DNA of 64,000 nucleotides from NCBI GenBank assembly GCA_003116975.1, contig BGKB01000153.1:96616-160615 (forward strand), given 5' to 3'. The position numbers were made by a program, and so were the translations under genes. Origin of the DNA: Aurantiochytrium sp. KH105. Lineage: Eukaryota > Sar > Bigyra > Thraustochytrida > Thraustochytriidae. Below, piece by piece: positions 39,552 to 49,639 of this stretch. Every line of letters begins with the position of its first letter. Positions within the stretch are counted from its first letter, which is position 1. The notes below the pieces were generated by a model. The model had not been told where the DNA came from and searched no databases. It saw only the letters and a list, made by a program, of their open reading frames with translations.

Positions 39552-40656
39552 CAGCCGTTACGAACGCTTAAGAAAAGTGCCGCGCATGCCTGCTGGCGGC
39601 TGCTTGTGCTATCGGGTCGGTCATCATTCGTATTCTCCACTCATAATTGCACCCCTTGAAAACAGGACGAGACGAGCGTTCGAGCAGGTTTCGCAGCGCC
39701 TATTTCACGTACAGACGAAATGTTTACCTCTCCAAGGTCCGCCGTCAGTTACACCAACGCACAGAGCGCGGCGTGCTAGAGAGAGCCGACTCAAGGCGGA
39801 ACGATTACGCGGTAAGGCCCGTCCGCTCGAGATGGTGTTCGGGAGGCTTTCTCTGACGCGCGGGACCGATTAACACCTAGCTCTCGAGCATTCTCCCTTG
39901 TCCAAGCGTTTGCTCCACTTATTTCGCTTTTCTTTCACATTCTTTTCTTTTCTTTTTAGTTCGGCTCCTAAGCCCACTGTGGGCGCCGAAAACGTTCGCC
40001 GTTGGCCCGGATCGCGGCAGCCAGCGGAAATGAATGGCTCCCAAGGACAGCCCGGGGACCGCCGCCGGGGCGCAGAGGCAGGACCGGACGCGCGAGGGAC
40101 CGTCTGCTCGTAACGCGTCCTCGCGGAGCACCCGCTGAGGCCGCCGAGCAGAGGGCGATTGAGCACCGCTCGACTCCCCGGACTTGTTCGCGTCGTGCTC
40201 GGAAAAGGGCGGCCGCCAATGCAAGGCTAGGTGAGGCGAGACGAGGCGAGCGAGCGTCAAGACGTCGGTTGGCCAGAGTTCATCGGCTGTCAAGGTCCGA
40301 GATGGTGGGACGGGCTGGCCAGCGGCGTCGGTGTTGGATCGGGAAGTGGCAGCCCAGGCGCGTGCTTGAGAGAGCCGGCATGGCTGGATTGGCACGCCAG
40401 CCGCTAAGCGCGTCTCGTTCGCCGAGCAGTGCTTGCGGGCTGGGGCGAGACCTGCGCCAGCGGTCTCCAGAGGCGGCGCGCGCGAGCCCGTCCCGTAACG
40501 TCTCACGTTCTGCCGCCTGCCGCTGGCGCCGCCCCCTGCGCGCGCTGCGGGCGAGACCGGGCGCGCCGGTAAAGCGAGACGCGCTCCACAATCACGCGAG
40601 ACTGGTCCTGCTACGCCTCCCGCGCCCGCATTCGCGCGCGACCGCCCGCCCGCGCG

Positions 40657-40696
<40 letters not shown>

Positions 40697-41306
40697 TGGG
40701 CCCCGCGTCGTGGCGCAGCGCCGCTGCCCGCCGCGGCGCCGCGCCCGGGCTCCGGCCCCGCGTCCGTCCGGGCGCGGCCGTCTTGCGTCTGCCAGGCCGG
40801 CCGCGCGCCCCCGCCCGCGCGCCCCCGCGGACGGGCGGGGGTCAGAATGGCGCGCGAGCGAGGCAGGGCGGCGGGCGCGCCGAGCAGGGAGCCTGGCCGC
40901 GGCGAGCTGCGCGGCATCGCGAAGCGGCGAGAGAAACGGTGTGTGGAGAGCGGGCGGAAGTAGTGGGGAAAGAGGAAGAGGAGGACGGGAAGGGGAAGGG
41001 GGAGGGGAGTGCGGCGCGGAAATCGCGACGGGTGGCCGGCCGGCCGGCCGGCGGCTGGTGGAGGTGATCATTGCTACTCACGCGCGCGCTCGGCGGAGGA
41101 GTCGTGCTGGCAAACGCAGTGAGCAAGAGACGTTTCACATTGCAAGGGTTTTTATGATCGGAGACAAGGCTCGCCATCTTACAGCAAATATATAAGGGAA
41201 ATAGTATTCAAGGCTCTTGGCTGACGTGTTAGGCATACTTAAATCTTTTCTAATTGCTAAGGAGAGCGTGACCTCTAGAGGTGCCCGTTTTGCCCCGGAA
41301 TAAAGA
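39552..41306. other. 1.8 kb G+C-rich spacer
   Basis: No supportable gene. Long frames on both strands (up to 397 codons) are Arg/Ala/Pro-rich shadows of a very G+C-rich block at about 40000-41070. It contains a (CCG)n run at about 40660-40697 and GGCC repeats at 41034-41052. The last 200 bp before the giant gene are A+T-richer and may hold its promoter. Confidence 0.5.
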
Positions 41307-44300
41307 ATGCATCAAGCAGACCGCCAATTCCGAGCCCAGAGCAGACCGCCAATCCCGAGCTCAGAGCACGCCGCCAATCCCGAGCCCAGAGACGTTCAAG
41401 AAGCATCCCGAGCAACCTTGAACCCCTTGAGCCCCAGCGAAGAAAGCGATTTTCAGCGAGTGCATCATCCACGAAGGAAGGAAGTACAACGCAAGCCAAA
41501 CTGCAAGTTGATCAAGCTCTTGATCTCACATTCATTAACTCGAAGCATGCCGCGAAATCAGCAAGGCAGAAGAGACGCGAGGAGGGAGGATGCCTCTCCC
41601 GCTGTTCCAGGGTATATGAGACCGACATTGAACTCGTCAGCGCGAGTGCGCGCGACCTTTGAGCGCTTCAACATTCAGGGTCAGACTCCTGGTGAAGCGG
41701 CCAGGCCGGCGAGAAGGGTCCGCCGCGAAAGACGCGCTCGTCGCTACAGAAGACAAGCCGTCATTGTCGAGGACGACAATATTGATGTACAAGACGAGGC
41801 AAAGAACGAGCAGGTAGGTGAGGTAGCGAATCCTCCTCTACCGATGGTGGCCCCTCAACACGGAGAAGAGGAAGTCAACGAGGATGACAAGGCGATGCGC
41901 GATGGCCAGGCCGCAAACGAGGACGTCATTGAAGCGGCGAATGAGCACGTGGGGGAAGCGGCGGATGTCCTTGTCCGAATGCCCACACCTAGTGCTGGCG
42001 AGCATGAACAGAACCAGCCCGTCAATGCCGATGACGAGAACATTCATGAACAAGACGAGGTGAAGGACGAGCAGGTAGGTGAGGAAGCGAATCCTCCTCT
42101 GCCGATGGTGGCCCCTCAACACGGAGAAGAGGAAGTCAACGAGGATGACGAGGCGATGCGCGATGGCCAGGCCGCAAACGAGGACGTCATTGAAGCGGCG
42201 AATGAGCACGTGGGGGAAGCGGCGGATGTCCTTGTCCGAATGCCCACACCTAGTGCTGGCGAGCATGAACAGAACCAGCCCGTCAATGCCGATGACGAGA
42301 ACATTCATGAACAAGACGAGGTGAAGGACGAGCAGGTAGGTGAGGAAGCGAATCCTCCTCTGCCGATGGTGGCCCCTCAACACGGAGAAGAGGAAGTCAA
42401 CGAGGATGACGAGGCGATGCGCGATGGCCAGGCCGCAAACGAGGACGTCATTGAAGCGGCGAATGAGCACGTGGGGGGAGCGGCGGATATCCTTGTCCGA
42501 ATGCCCACACCTAATGCTGGCGAGCATGAACAGAACCAGCCCGTTAATGCCGATGACGAGAACATTCATCAACAAGACGAGGTGAAGGACGAGCAGGTAG
42601 GTGAGGTAGCGAATCCTCCTCTGCCGATGGCGGCCCCTCAACACGGAAAAGAGGAAGTCAACGAGGATGACGAGGCGATGCGCGATGGCCAGGCCGCAAA
42701 CGAGGACGTCATTGAAGCGGCGAATGAGCACGTGGGGGAAGCGGCGGATATCCTTGTCCGAATGCCCACACCTAACGAAGAGGTCACCATTGCCTCTTCA
42801 CGAGGGGACATCCACGGCGACGGCGACGACAGCCACGACGACCACGACGACGACAACCACAACGACAACGACGATGACGGCCACGAGAGGAGCATCGACC
42901 ATCTACAAAACGAGCACCAGATGCAAGAAGGCAGTCACATGAAAGGGTTTGAGGCCCCTAACGTTGGCGACAGAGACACCATTGAACCAGTCTTAGTGGA
43001 TGGCGAAGTGAAGCATGAAGTTCTCGCCGACCATACGAAGGACGAGGTGCGTGACACCACGGAGAATTCGACAATTGACAAGATCACTGCTGACGAGAGC
43101 GGCGTATACAACATCGTGGTCTCCGAGGGAGTAAACCTCAGTCCTTCTTCTACGGGCGCAGTGGAGTCTTTCAGCGAGTCATCTCATAGTCCAATCGTGT
43201 CTGCTAACTCTTCAGACCGCAAAGAGGATTTCGCAGACGCGCAGAATGCGTCGACGCCGCGCCGCGGTCCCAGCCCTTCAAGATTCGAGGTGGAGTCGAT
43301 CAGCGCTTCGATGACCCGAGCTACTGGCATCTCTCGACCTGTGGCTCTGCAAGATGGCGGATTCGTGTCTGCAAACTTTTCAGGCCGCAAAGAGGATTTC
43401 GCAGACGCGCAGAATGCGTCCACGCCGCGCCGCGGTCCCAGCCCTTCAAGATTCGAGGTGGAGTCGATCAGCGCTTCGATGACCCGAGCTACTGGCATCT
43501 CTCGACCTGTGGCTCTGCAAGATGGCGGATTCGTGTCTGCAAACTTTTCAGGCCGCAAAGAGGATTTCGCAGACGCGCAGAATGCGTCCACGCCGCGCCG
43601 CGGTCCCAGCCCTTCAAGATTCGAGGTGGAGTCGATCAGCGCTTCGATGACCCGAGCTACTGGCATCTCTCGACCTGTGGCTCTGCAAGATGGCGGATTC
43701 GTGTCTGCAAACTTTTCAGGCCGCAAAGAGGATTTCGCAGACGCGCAGAATGCGTCCACGCCGCGCCGCGGTCCCAGCCCTTCAAGATTCGAGGTGGAGT
43801 CGATCAGCGCTTCGATGACCCGAGCTACTGGCATCTCTCGACCTGTGGCTCTGCAAGATGGCGGATTCGTGTCTGCAAACTTTTCAGGCCGCAAAGAGGA
43901 TTTCGCAGACGCGCAGAATGCGTCGACGCCGCGCCGCGGTCCCAGCCCTTCAAGATTCGAGGTGAAGTCGATGAGCGCTCCATCAACCCGAGCTACTGGC
44001 ATCTCTCGACCTGTGGCTCTGCAAAGTAGCGGATCAACTTTGAAGTCATCTCTGAACGGCAGCGCAAAAGCTCGAGATCTTGCCGTGATGTCGCTCAAAA
44101 ATGTCGACAAGATGTCCAATGGCTTGACACTTGGGCAGATCATCCACATTCCCATCATGCGAACTCAGAAGCAGCAAGATGCCGCTCCTTCGGATAAGAC
44201 GCAAGCCAAGCCGCTTACCAGGAGGATGTATACATATCGACATGGCGAAAAGCCTGAAGCAGGACGCACTTACTGCTTCGAATCGTCGTATGGTCTGCTT

Positions 44301-46778
44301 TCAAAACGGCCGATTTCCCCCAGACAGCCAGTAATGCATCGCATTGGTAATGAAGAGTCCTCGCCGAGCGAACCAAGAAAGATGGACGAGCGAGCGTCCC
44401 ACTCATCTTATGCGAGCGCTCAAACGCCTCCGACACCTTCGGGCTCCTCCTATGGGTACCATAGGAGCGTGGAGGTCGACGAACTTTATCTCGGTAACGC
44501 GCCCAAAAATCAACAAACAAGTCGCTCCTTCTTTGCAAGAGGCAGGACACCTCAAATCCCATGTGGAACACCCCCTGATGCACCCCCGGTGCCGCGCAGG
44601 GCACCTCCTTCGCCCCCTAGGACACCTCCTTCGCCCCCTAGGACACCCCCGGTGCCGCGCAGGACACTTCCTTCGCCCCCTGTGACACCTCCTACGCCCC
44701 CTAGGACACCTCCTCGCACGCCACTAGGATTCGGAGATGCTTATCGCGGGTATCAAAACGCGCCATGCAGGGTCCCTCCACCACCTGGATTCGAAGCTGC
44801 AGTTTGGGGCTACGATGAGACGCCATGCAGAACGCCTCCTACGCCATTTGACTTTGAAGCTGCATCTCGTGTTTACGAGGAGGCGTCATGCCGAACGCCT
44901 TCTACGCCATCTGATTTTGCGAGTCAATTTCCTGCGAAAGAGGACGTTGACGAGCCGCACATTTCTAGAGACGACCTTGACGAGCTGTGCTTTTCCCAGG
45001 AAGATCTTGACGAACTGGGCATCTCGGAAGAAGATCTCGATGATCTTTGTTTTCCGCAAGATGACCTGCACATTCCCAAAGACAACCTCGGCGAGCGGTG
45101 CTTTTCTCAGGAGGAATTCGATGAGCTGGGCATCTCGGAAGAGGATCTCGATGATCTTTTTTTTCCGCAAGATGACCTGCACATTCCCAAAGACAACCTC
45201 GGCGAGCAGTGCTTTTCTCAGGAGGAAGTCGATGAGCTGGGCATCTCGGAAGAGGATCTCAATGATCTTCTTTTCCCGCAAGAAGACCTGGGTGACCTGT
45301 CCGTCTCACAAGACGACCTCGACGAGCTGTACGCGGTTGCTGAAAGCACAGCGAAAGAAGGTTTGCTCGACTCGAGGCTGAAGCTTTCCGACCTGGCGAC
45401 ATCCGGCTCAAGCGACATCACAAGCATTAACACGAGCGTAGCGACGGCGTGCAGCAGCGACTTACAGGCTGCGCACGCCATCCTGGACCTTTTTCCCTTC
45501 GAGGAGGAGGAGGAGGAGGAGGACATCGATTTGGAAATGTCGGATGCCCAATCCGATGTTGATTTCCAACGAGGAAGCCAATGCATTTTAGCGGGAACTG
45601 GCGCCACAGCCAAAGGCGATCCAACGAGAGTGATGTCGCCTGCATCTTTGTCGAGGCCAGTACGGGCCCTCAGAGACTTTGGGTGTGAACCGCCGCAGCC
45701 AATGCCATTCACGGCGCACCAACGGTCCGAGCGCAACCTTCCAATCACTGAGCAAAGGAGCGCGAGTGAAAGGCTCGTCAGCAAAGCAACGCCCGGGATG
45801 CAGCTGAGTCCGCATCAGCCGCGACTTTCAGAGACGGAACGGGCAGAAGAAGATCATCGTTCATTCCTGACGCCCATGCGAGAAGACCTGGGTGACCTGT
45901 CCGTCTCGCAAGACGACCTCGACGAGCTGCACGCGGTTGCTGAAAGCACAGCGAAAGAAGGTTTGCTCGACTCGAGGCTGAAGCTTCCCGACCAGGCGAC
46001 ATCCGGCCCAAGCGACGTCACAAACAGTAACACGAGCGTAGCGACGGCGTGCAGCAGCGACTTACAGGCTGCGCACGCCATCCTGGACCTTTTTCCCTTC
46101 GAGGAGGAGGAGGAGGAGGAGGACATCGATTTGGAAATGTCGGATGCCCAATCCGATGTAGATTTCCAACGAGGAAGCCAACGCATTTTAGCGGGAACTG
46201 GCGCCACAGCCAAAGGCGATCCATCGAGAGTGATGTCTCCTGCATCTTTGTCGAGGCCAGTACGGGCCCTCAGAGACTTTGAGCGTGAACCGCCGCAGCC
46301 AATGCCATTCACGGCGCACCAACGGTCCGAGCGCAACCTTCCAATCACTGAGCAAAGGAGCGCGAGTGAAAGGCTCGTCAGCAAAGCAACGCCCGGGATG
46401 CAGCTGAGTCCGCATCAGCCGCGACCTTCAGAGACTGTACGGGCAGAAGAAGATCGTCGTTCTTTCCTGACGCCCATGCGGCCCTTTCGTTCTTCCCCCA
46501 AACTTTCGCCTTTGTTGTCTTGTGAGGACAACTCGCCCATGCCGCAGCCCTCGTGCTTGGGAGTTCATACGATGGAGGAACCTCGCAGCGCTGCCCGTGT
46601 AGCAGCAGACGAGGCGAAAGAGCCAGAAGAATGCGAGTGGATCCAGCTCGTGCCTGGCCTGCCCTTTACGGCCATTCGTAAAGTGTCACAGGCAGAGAGG
46701 TCCCCTCTCCCTCTTGACGAGCTGCTCGAAGACATCAATGAATCCTTCCGCAAGATGAGTCTTCGCGAAGCAGCCTAA
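41307..46778 (+). CDS. Giant internally repetitive hypothetical protein
   Basis: 1823 codons in one frame from the ATG at 41307; a later in-frame ATG at 41547 (MPRNQQGRRD) is a good alternative, because the first 80 codons include their own short tandem repeat. Layout: a basic region (ARRVRRERRARRYRRQ); four 87-residue acidic repeats (DNA period 261 bp, about 41770-42775); a His/Asp run (about 42810-42890); five 56-residue repeats (168 bp, 43200-44039); a proline tract of TPPSPPR type (about 44560-44730); DELGISEEDLDDL-type acidic repeats (about 44940-45270); and two 200-residue repeats (600 bp, 45282-46481), each with an eight-Glu run. A unique tail has EWIQLVPGLPFTAI and ends SFRKMSLREAA. 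All repeat periods are multiples of three. No signal peptide, membrane segment or known domain was seen. Possibly a scaffold or cortical protein; that is a guess. Confidence 0.75.
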   Translation: MHQADRQFRAQSRPPIPSSEHAANPEPRDVQEASRATLNPLSPSEESDFQRVHHPRRKEVQRKPNCKLIKLLISHSLTRSMPRNQQGRRDARREDASPAVPGYMRPTLNSSARVRATFERFNIQGQTPGEAARPARRVRRERRARRYRRQAVIVEDDNIDVQDEAKNEQVGEVANPPLPMVAPQHGEEEVNEDDKAMRDGQAANEDVIEAANEHVGEAADVLVRMPTPSAGEHEQNQPVNADDENIHEQDEVKDEQVGEEANPPLPMVAPQHGEEEVNEDDEAMRDGQAANEDVIEAANEHVGEAADVLVRMPTPSAGEHEQNQPVNADDENIHEQDEVKDEQVGEEANPPLPMVAPQHGEEEVNEDDEAMRDGQAANEDVIEAANEHVGGAADILVRMPTPNAGEHEQNQPVNADDENIHQQDEVKDEQVGEVANPPLPMAAPQHGKEEVNEDDEAMRDGQAANEDVIEAANEHVGEAADILVRMPTPNEEVTIASSRGDIHGDGDDSHDDHDDDNHNDNDDDGHERSIDHLQNEHQMQEGSHMKGFEAPNVGDRDTIEPVLVDGEVKHEVLADHTKDEVRDTTENSTIDKITADESGVYNIVVSEGVNLSPSSTGAVESFSESSHSPIVSANSSDRKEDFADAQNASTPRRGPSPSRFEVESISASMTRATGISRPVALQDGGFVSANFSGRKEDFADAQNASTPRRGPSPSRFEVESISASMTRATGISRPVALQDGGFVSANFSGRKEDFADAQNASTPRRGPSPSRFEVESISASMTRATGISRPVALQDGGFVSANFSGRKEDFADAQNASTPRRGPSPSRFEVESISASMTRATGISRPVALQDGGFVSANFSGRKEDFADAQNASTPRRGPSPSRFEVKSMSAPSTRATGISRPVALQSSGSTLKSSLNGSAKARDLAVMSLKNVDKMSNGLTLGQIIHIPIMRTQKQQDAAPSDKTQAKPLTRRMYTYRHGEKPEAGRTYCFESSYGLLSKRPISPRQPVMHRIGNEESSPSEPRKMDERASHSSYASAQTPPTPSGSSYGYHRSVEVDELYLGNAPKNQQTSRSFFARGRTPQIPCGTPPDAPPVPRRAPPSPPRTPPSPPRTPPVPRRTLPSPPVTPPTPPRTPPRTPLGFGDAYRGYQNAPCRVPPPPGFEAAVWGYDETPCRTPPTPFDFEAASRVYEEASCRTPSTPSDFASQFPAKEDVDEPHISRDDLDELCFSQEDLDELGISEEDLDDLCFPQDDLHIPKDNLGERCFSQEEFDELGISEEDLDDLFFPQDDLHIPKDNLGEQCFSQEEVDELGISEEDLNDLLFPQEDLGDLSVSQDDLDELYAVAESTAKEGLLDSRLKLSDLATSGSSDITSINTSVATACSSDLQAAHAILDLFPFEEEEEEEDIDLEMSDAQSDVDFQRGSQCILAGTGATAKGDPTRVMSPASLSRPVRALRDFGCEPPQPMPFTAHQRSERNLPITEQRSASERLVSKATPGMQLSPHQPRLSETERAEEDHRSFLTPMREDLGDLSVSQDDLDELHAVAESTAKEGLLDSRLKLPDQATSGPSDVTNSNTSVATACSSDLQAAHAILDLFPFEEEEEEEDIDLEMSDAQSDVDFQRGSQRILAGTGATAKGDPSRVMSPASLSRPVRALRDFEREPPQPMPFTAHQRSERNLPITEQRSASERLVSKATPGMQLSPHQPRPSETVRAEEDRRSFLTPMRPFRSSPKLSPLLSCEDNSPMPQPSCLGVHTMEEPRSAARVAADEAKEPEECEWIQLVPGLPFTAIRKVSQAERSPLPLDELLEDINESFRKMSLREAA
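41770..42775 (+). repeat. Four 261-bp in-frame repeats in the giant gene
   Basis: Copies begin near 41770, 42030, 42291 and 42552. The middle copies are almost identical; the first and last differ at a few codons (e.g. EEAN/EVAN, HEQD/HQQD). Each encodes a unit with NPPLPMVAPQHGEEEVNEDD and EAANEHVGEAADVLVRMPTP. Confidence 0.9.
43200..44039 (+). repeat. Five 168-bp in-frame repeats in the giant gene
   Basis: Copies start at 43200, 43368, 43536, 43704 and 43872. The central ones look identical; the outer ones carry substitutions. Each encodes RKEDFADAQNASTPRRGPSP and a segment ending TGISRPVAL, with several S/T-P sites. Confidence 0.92.
45282..46481 (+). repeat. Two 600-bp direct repeats in the giant gene
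   Basis: 45282-45881 and 45882-46481 are nearly identical. Differences are scattered single bases (e.g. C/R, T/S, C/E changes). Each encodes DLGDLSVSQDDLDEL through FLTPMR. Confidence 0.92.
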
Positions 46779-47432
46779 AAAAAGAGAGCCTGCGAAGAGG
46801 GGCGGAAGGAACCTTTGTTTTCGGCATCGAGAGACCGCTCGAACCAAGATCATTGAGGTCAAGGATCTAGCCTCTTTCAAGACTGACTAGCCTAAAAGAT
46901 TATAAAATAAAAAAGCAATCTTGGACTTTTCCCTTCGACTTTGGGCCGTCAATTGCCCTCGTATATTCGCCCTGTCGTTCGCCCTGTTGGTCATCTCCTT
47001 TGTGGAGCTCAAGGCAGAAGCCCCCAAGTCTTCATTTGCAGCTCTGCGTGCGTGCAAGGCGAGGGAAAGCACACCGTCGATCCAGAGCAGCTCAGCGCAA
47101 CACAACACAGCACAGCACATCCTCCACCCCGCCTTCCACCCTCCCCCGCCCAAAGCTCGTCAGCCCGCCCGAAGCTCGTCGCCGCGCCCGCGCCGCATCC
47201 AGCAGGCGGCCACCTACCTAACTGTAAAGAAAGGCCGGCCGGCGCCTTGGAGTTCTCGCTGGCCCGCCTGCCCTCGCGACGCAGCCAACTTGAAGAGCGG
47301 CAGACCCGCTTGCCTGCCTGGCCGCCTGGCTGCCTCGCTGCCTCGCTGCCTCGCTCGCTCGCTCCCTCGCGCGCTCGCTCCCTTCCCGCGCGCGGTGCGG
47401 CTCGGCAGGCGCGGGCGGCGCGGCGCGGCGCC
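46779..47432. promoter_or_regulatory. Spacer upstream of UBA5
   Basis: The 3' end of the giant gene, then a G+C-rich leader with GCACAACACAACAC-like and CTCGCTGC-type short repeats. The frame runs open from 46941 into UBA5, but the conserved part needs only the ATG at 47433. Confidence 0.4.
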
Positions 47433-49109
47433 ATGGAGGCCGGCGGCGGAGACGCGCGCGCGCAGCTGGAGGCGCTGCTGCGGACCGTGCGCGAGCTCAA
47501 GGCCAAGCTGGCGCAGCTCGGCGAGGGCGAGGCGCGCGTGGGCGCGGGCGCGGTGGGCGCCGGCGCGGAGAACGGCGACGGCCAGGCGCAGGCCAGGCGC
47601 AGGCAGGACCGCGCGGCGGACGACGCCGGCGGCAGCGGCCCCGGCGGCGGGATGCAGGAGGCCGCCGCGGCCGAGACGGCGAGGCCGCGCCTCGAGGAAG
47701 GCGCCGCCCCGAGCGCAGAGGTGCGGCCAGAGAACCCGTACAGCAGGCTGATGGCGCTGCAGACCATGGGCGTCGTACCAGAATTCGAGAGGATTCGGGA
47801 CTTCAGCGTCATGGTCGTCGGGCTTGGCGGCGTGGGCGCCGTGGCTGCCGAAATGCTCGCGCGGTGCGGCGTCGGCAAGCTCCTGCTCTTTGACTACGAC
47901 GGTGTCGAGCTGGCCAACATGAACCGCATGTTCTTCCGGCCCGAGCACGTCGGCAAGTCCAAGGTCGAAGCCGCCAAGGAAGTGTTGGAGACAATCAACC
48001 CGGACGTCGAGTACGAGCATTACGCCTATGACGTGACGCTCATGACCAACTGGGAACATTTTCTAGATCGCATGCAATACGGTGGCATCGGAGATGCGTC
48101 CCCCGTGACGCTGGTCCTCTCGTGTGTGGACAACTACGCTGCGCGCATGGCGGTAAATCAGGCCTGCACGGAACTGAACCTGCCCTGGATGGAGTCCGGT
48201 GTCTCGGAGTCTGCAATGTCGGGTCACATCCAGTTTATGTTGCCAGGACGCACGGCATGCTTTGCATGTGTGCCGCCGCTCGTTGTGGCAGAGGGCAGGG
48301 ACGAAGGTGAGCTCAAGCGCGAGGGCGTCTGCGCGGCGTCGCTGCCGACGACAATGGGAATTGTCTCGAGCCTCTTGGTGCAAAACGCGCTCAAGTTCAT
48401 GCTCGGCTTCGGGCAGATTTCCTACCTCCTTTCTTATGATGCCATGGGCAACTTTTTCCCTAGTGGAATTGTACGACCCAACCCCGAGTGCAATCTTCCT
48501 TCATGCTTGGAAAGGCAGCATGAATATTATGGCCAGTGGCAGCCTGAGGAATGGGTTGCAGCACATGCGCAGGACGCAGAACCAGTAATCCACGAAGACA
48601 ACGCGTGGGGCATTGAAGTCAGCCACGACGACAGCGGCGTTGAGGAGACTGCTGCTGCCTATGATGGATCTCAAATGGATTACCAAGGGGGCGCTAGCAG
48701 CACAAGTTTTCCCGACCCGAACTCGCATCTTTATGCTGAGGTTGATGCGAGCCAAGACCTCTCGTATTACGAGTCTCAGTTTGAGACTTCGCAGCAGGCA
48801 TCTGGCCAGCACAATTACGACGACCACCAGGAGAGCTCGCATGAGTATCGTGACGACAATCATGGTCAGCAGCATTATGACGAAGCAGATGATGATGTTG
48901 ATGATGTTGATCAAGAAGAAGATGGTGCCTCGTCTGGTGTAGCAAGCAGCACAGATGTGCCGACTCATGCACGTGTCGGAGTTGATGAGATCGTGTCTGG
49001 CGATGAAGAGGAAGACGACTATGTTGCTGATGAACACGATGACCCTGCTCGTAATGGTCTCGGCGAGCCTGATGTTTATGAACATGGCGATGACGCCTCG
49101 CTCCTGTAA
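47433..49109 (+). CDS. UBA5: Ubiquitin-like modifier-activating enzyme 5 (UFM1 E1)
   Basis: 558 residues. It activates UFM1 with ATP and passes it to UFC1. The start of the catalytic domain, ENPYSRLMALQTMGVV (100-115), is nearly the human sequence. Nucleotide loop VVGLGGVG (128-135), DYDGVELANMNR (154-165), catalytic Cys300 in KREGVCAASLPTTMG, and zinc pairs Cys276/Cys279 (CFAC) and Cys353/Cys358 (NPECNLPSC) are all present. Residues 388-396, EDNAWGIEV, match the UFM1/ATG8-interacting motif (human EDNEWGIEL). Two features depart from the family: a 98-residue Ala/Gly-rich N-terminal extension, and an acidic, His/Gln/Asp-rich C-terminal tail of about 160 residues after the motif. I cannot identify the usual UFC1-binding C-terminus in that tail. 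Convergent with the quinone reductase. Confidence 0.93.
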   Translation: MEAGGGDARAQLEALLRTVRELKAKLAQLGEGEARVGAGAVGAGAENGDGQAQARRRQDRAADDAGGSGPGGGMQEAAAAETARPRLEEGAAPSAEVRPENPYSRLMALQTMGVVPEFERIRDFSVMVVGLGGVGAVAAEMLARCGVGKLLLFDYDGVELANMNRMFFRPEHVGKSKVEAAKEVLETINPDVEYEHYAYDVTLMTNWEHFLDRMQYGGIGDASPVTLVLSCVDNYAARMAVNQACTELNLPWMESGVSESAMSGHIQFMLPGRTACFACVPPLVVAEGRDEGELKREGVCAASLPTTMGIVSSLLVQNALKFMLGFGQISYLLSYDAMGNFFPSGIVRPNPECNLPSCLERQHEYYGQWQPEEWVAAHAQDAEPVIHEDNAWGIEVSHDDSGVEETAAAYDGSQMDYQGGASSTSFPDPNSHLYAEVDASQDLSYYESQFETSQQASGQHNYDDHQESSHEYRDDNHGQQHYDEADDDVDDVDQEEDGASSGVASSTDVPTHARVGVDEIVSGDEEEDDYVADEHDDPARNGLGEPDVYEHGDDASLL

Positions 49110-49639
49110 TTGCAAGCAAACAGCTGGTGCCAGTCACCCGCCTGCGCTGCGAGTGATTTATTCTTAGTGTTAGTACAACTTATTTTCCATCATCGTGTGG
49201 CTTTGCAAAGGCAAAATGGAACGACCATCCAGCCAAAATGTTCTCTCCACGCCCTTCTGAGAAAACGAAGAAACCAAAAAATGTCGATTTGCTTCTCACC
49301 CAGGGCGTAAATGTTTACCTTTTGAAGTTTCTGGTGCTGTCCCGCAAACGAAAGGAAGTTCTTGGACTCTTCCTTCACCTCCCTCCTTGCCACAAAGGTA
49401 TCATAAGGATGATAAAGGGAGAGACGGGATGAAACGCAAAAATGCCAGTAAAATGAGCGCAAACATTCCGCAAGATCTAAAGGAGTGCAAAAGAAACGAC
49501 AGTCTGTCGGAGACAGAGAGATTCATTGCGTAGCCTTCAGCTAACTGCATGTCTCGATGCTGCTCCTGAAAAAGTTATGGTTATGGTCGCTCTCGGGAAC
49601 GCCAAAGATACCCTTTTTTGATTCAAGAAGAATAGGAAC
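49110..49639. other. Convergent 3' intergenic region, UBA5 / quinone reductase
   Basis: About 530 bp, A+T-rich, containing the 3' ends of two convergent genes. I see no further gene. Confidence 0.5.

Noticed and set aside
40002-41195. 397-codon plus frame and 332-codon minus frame
   Set aside because: Composition is Arg/Ala/Pro/Gly only, driven by the G+C-rich block and CCG repeat; the frames overlap each other fully.
41838-44158. Hydrophobic minus-strand frames of 297 and 324 codons opposite the giant gene
   Set aside because: Repeated as exactly as the DNA repeats themselves; they are antisense images of the acidic and STP repeats.
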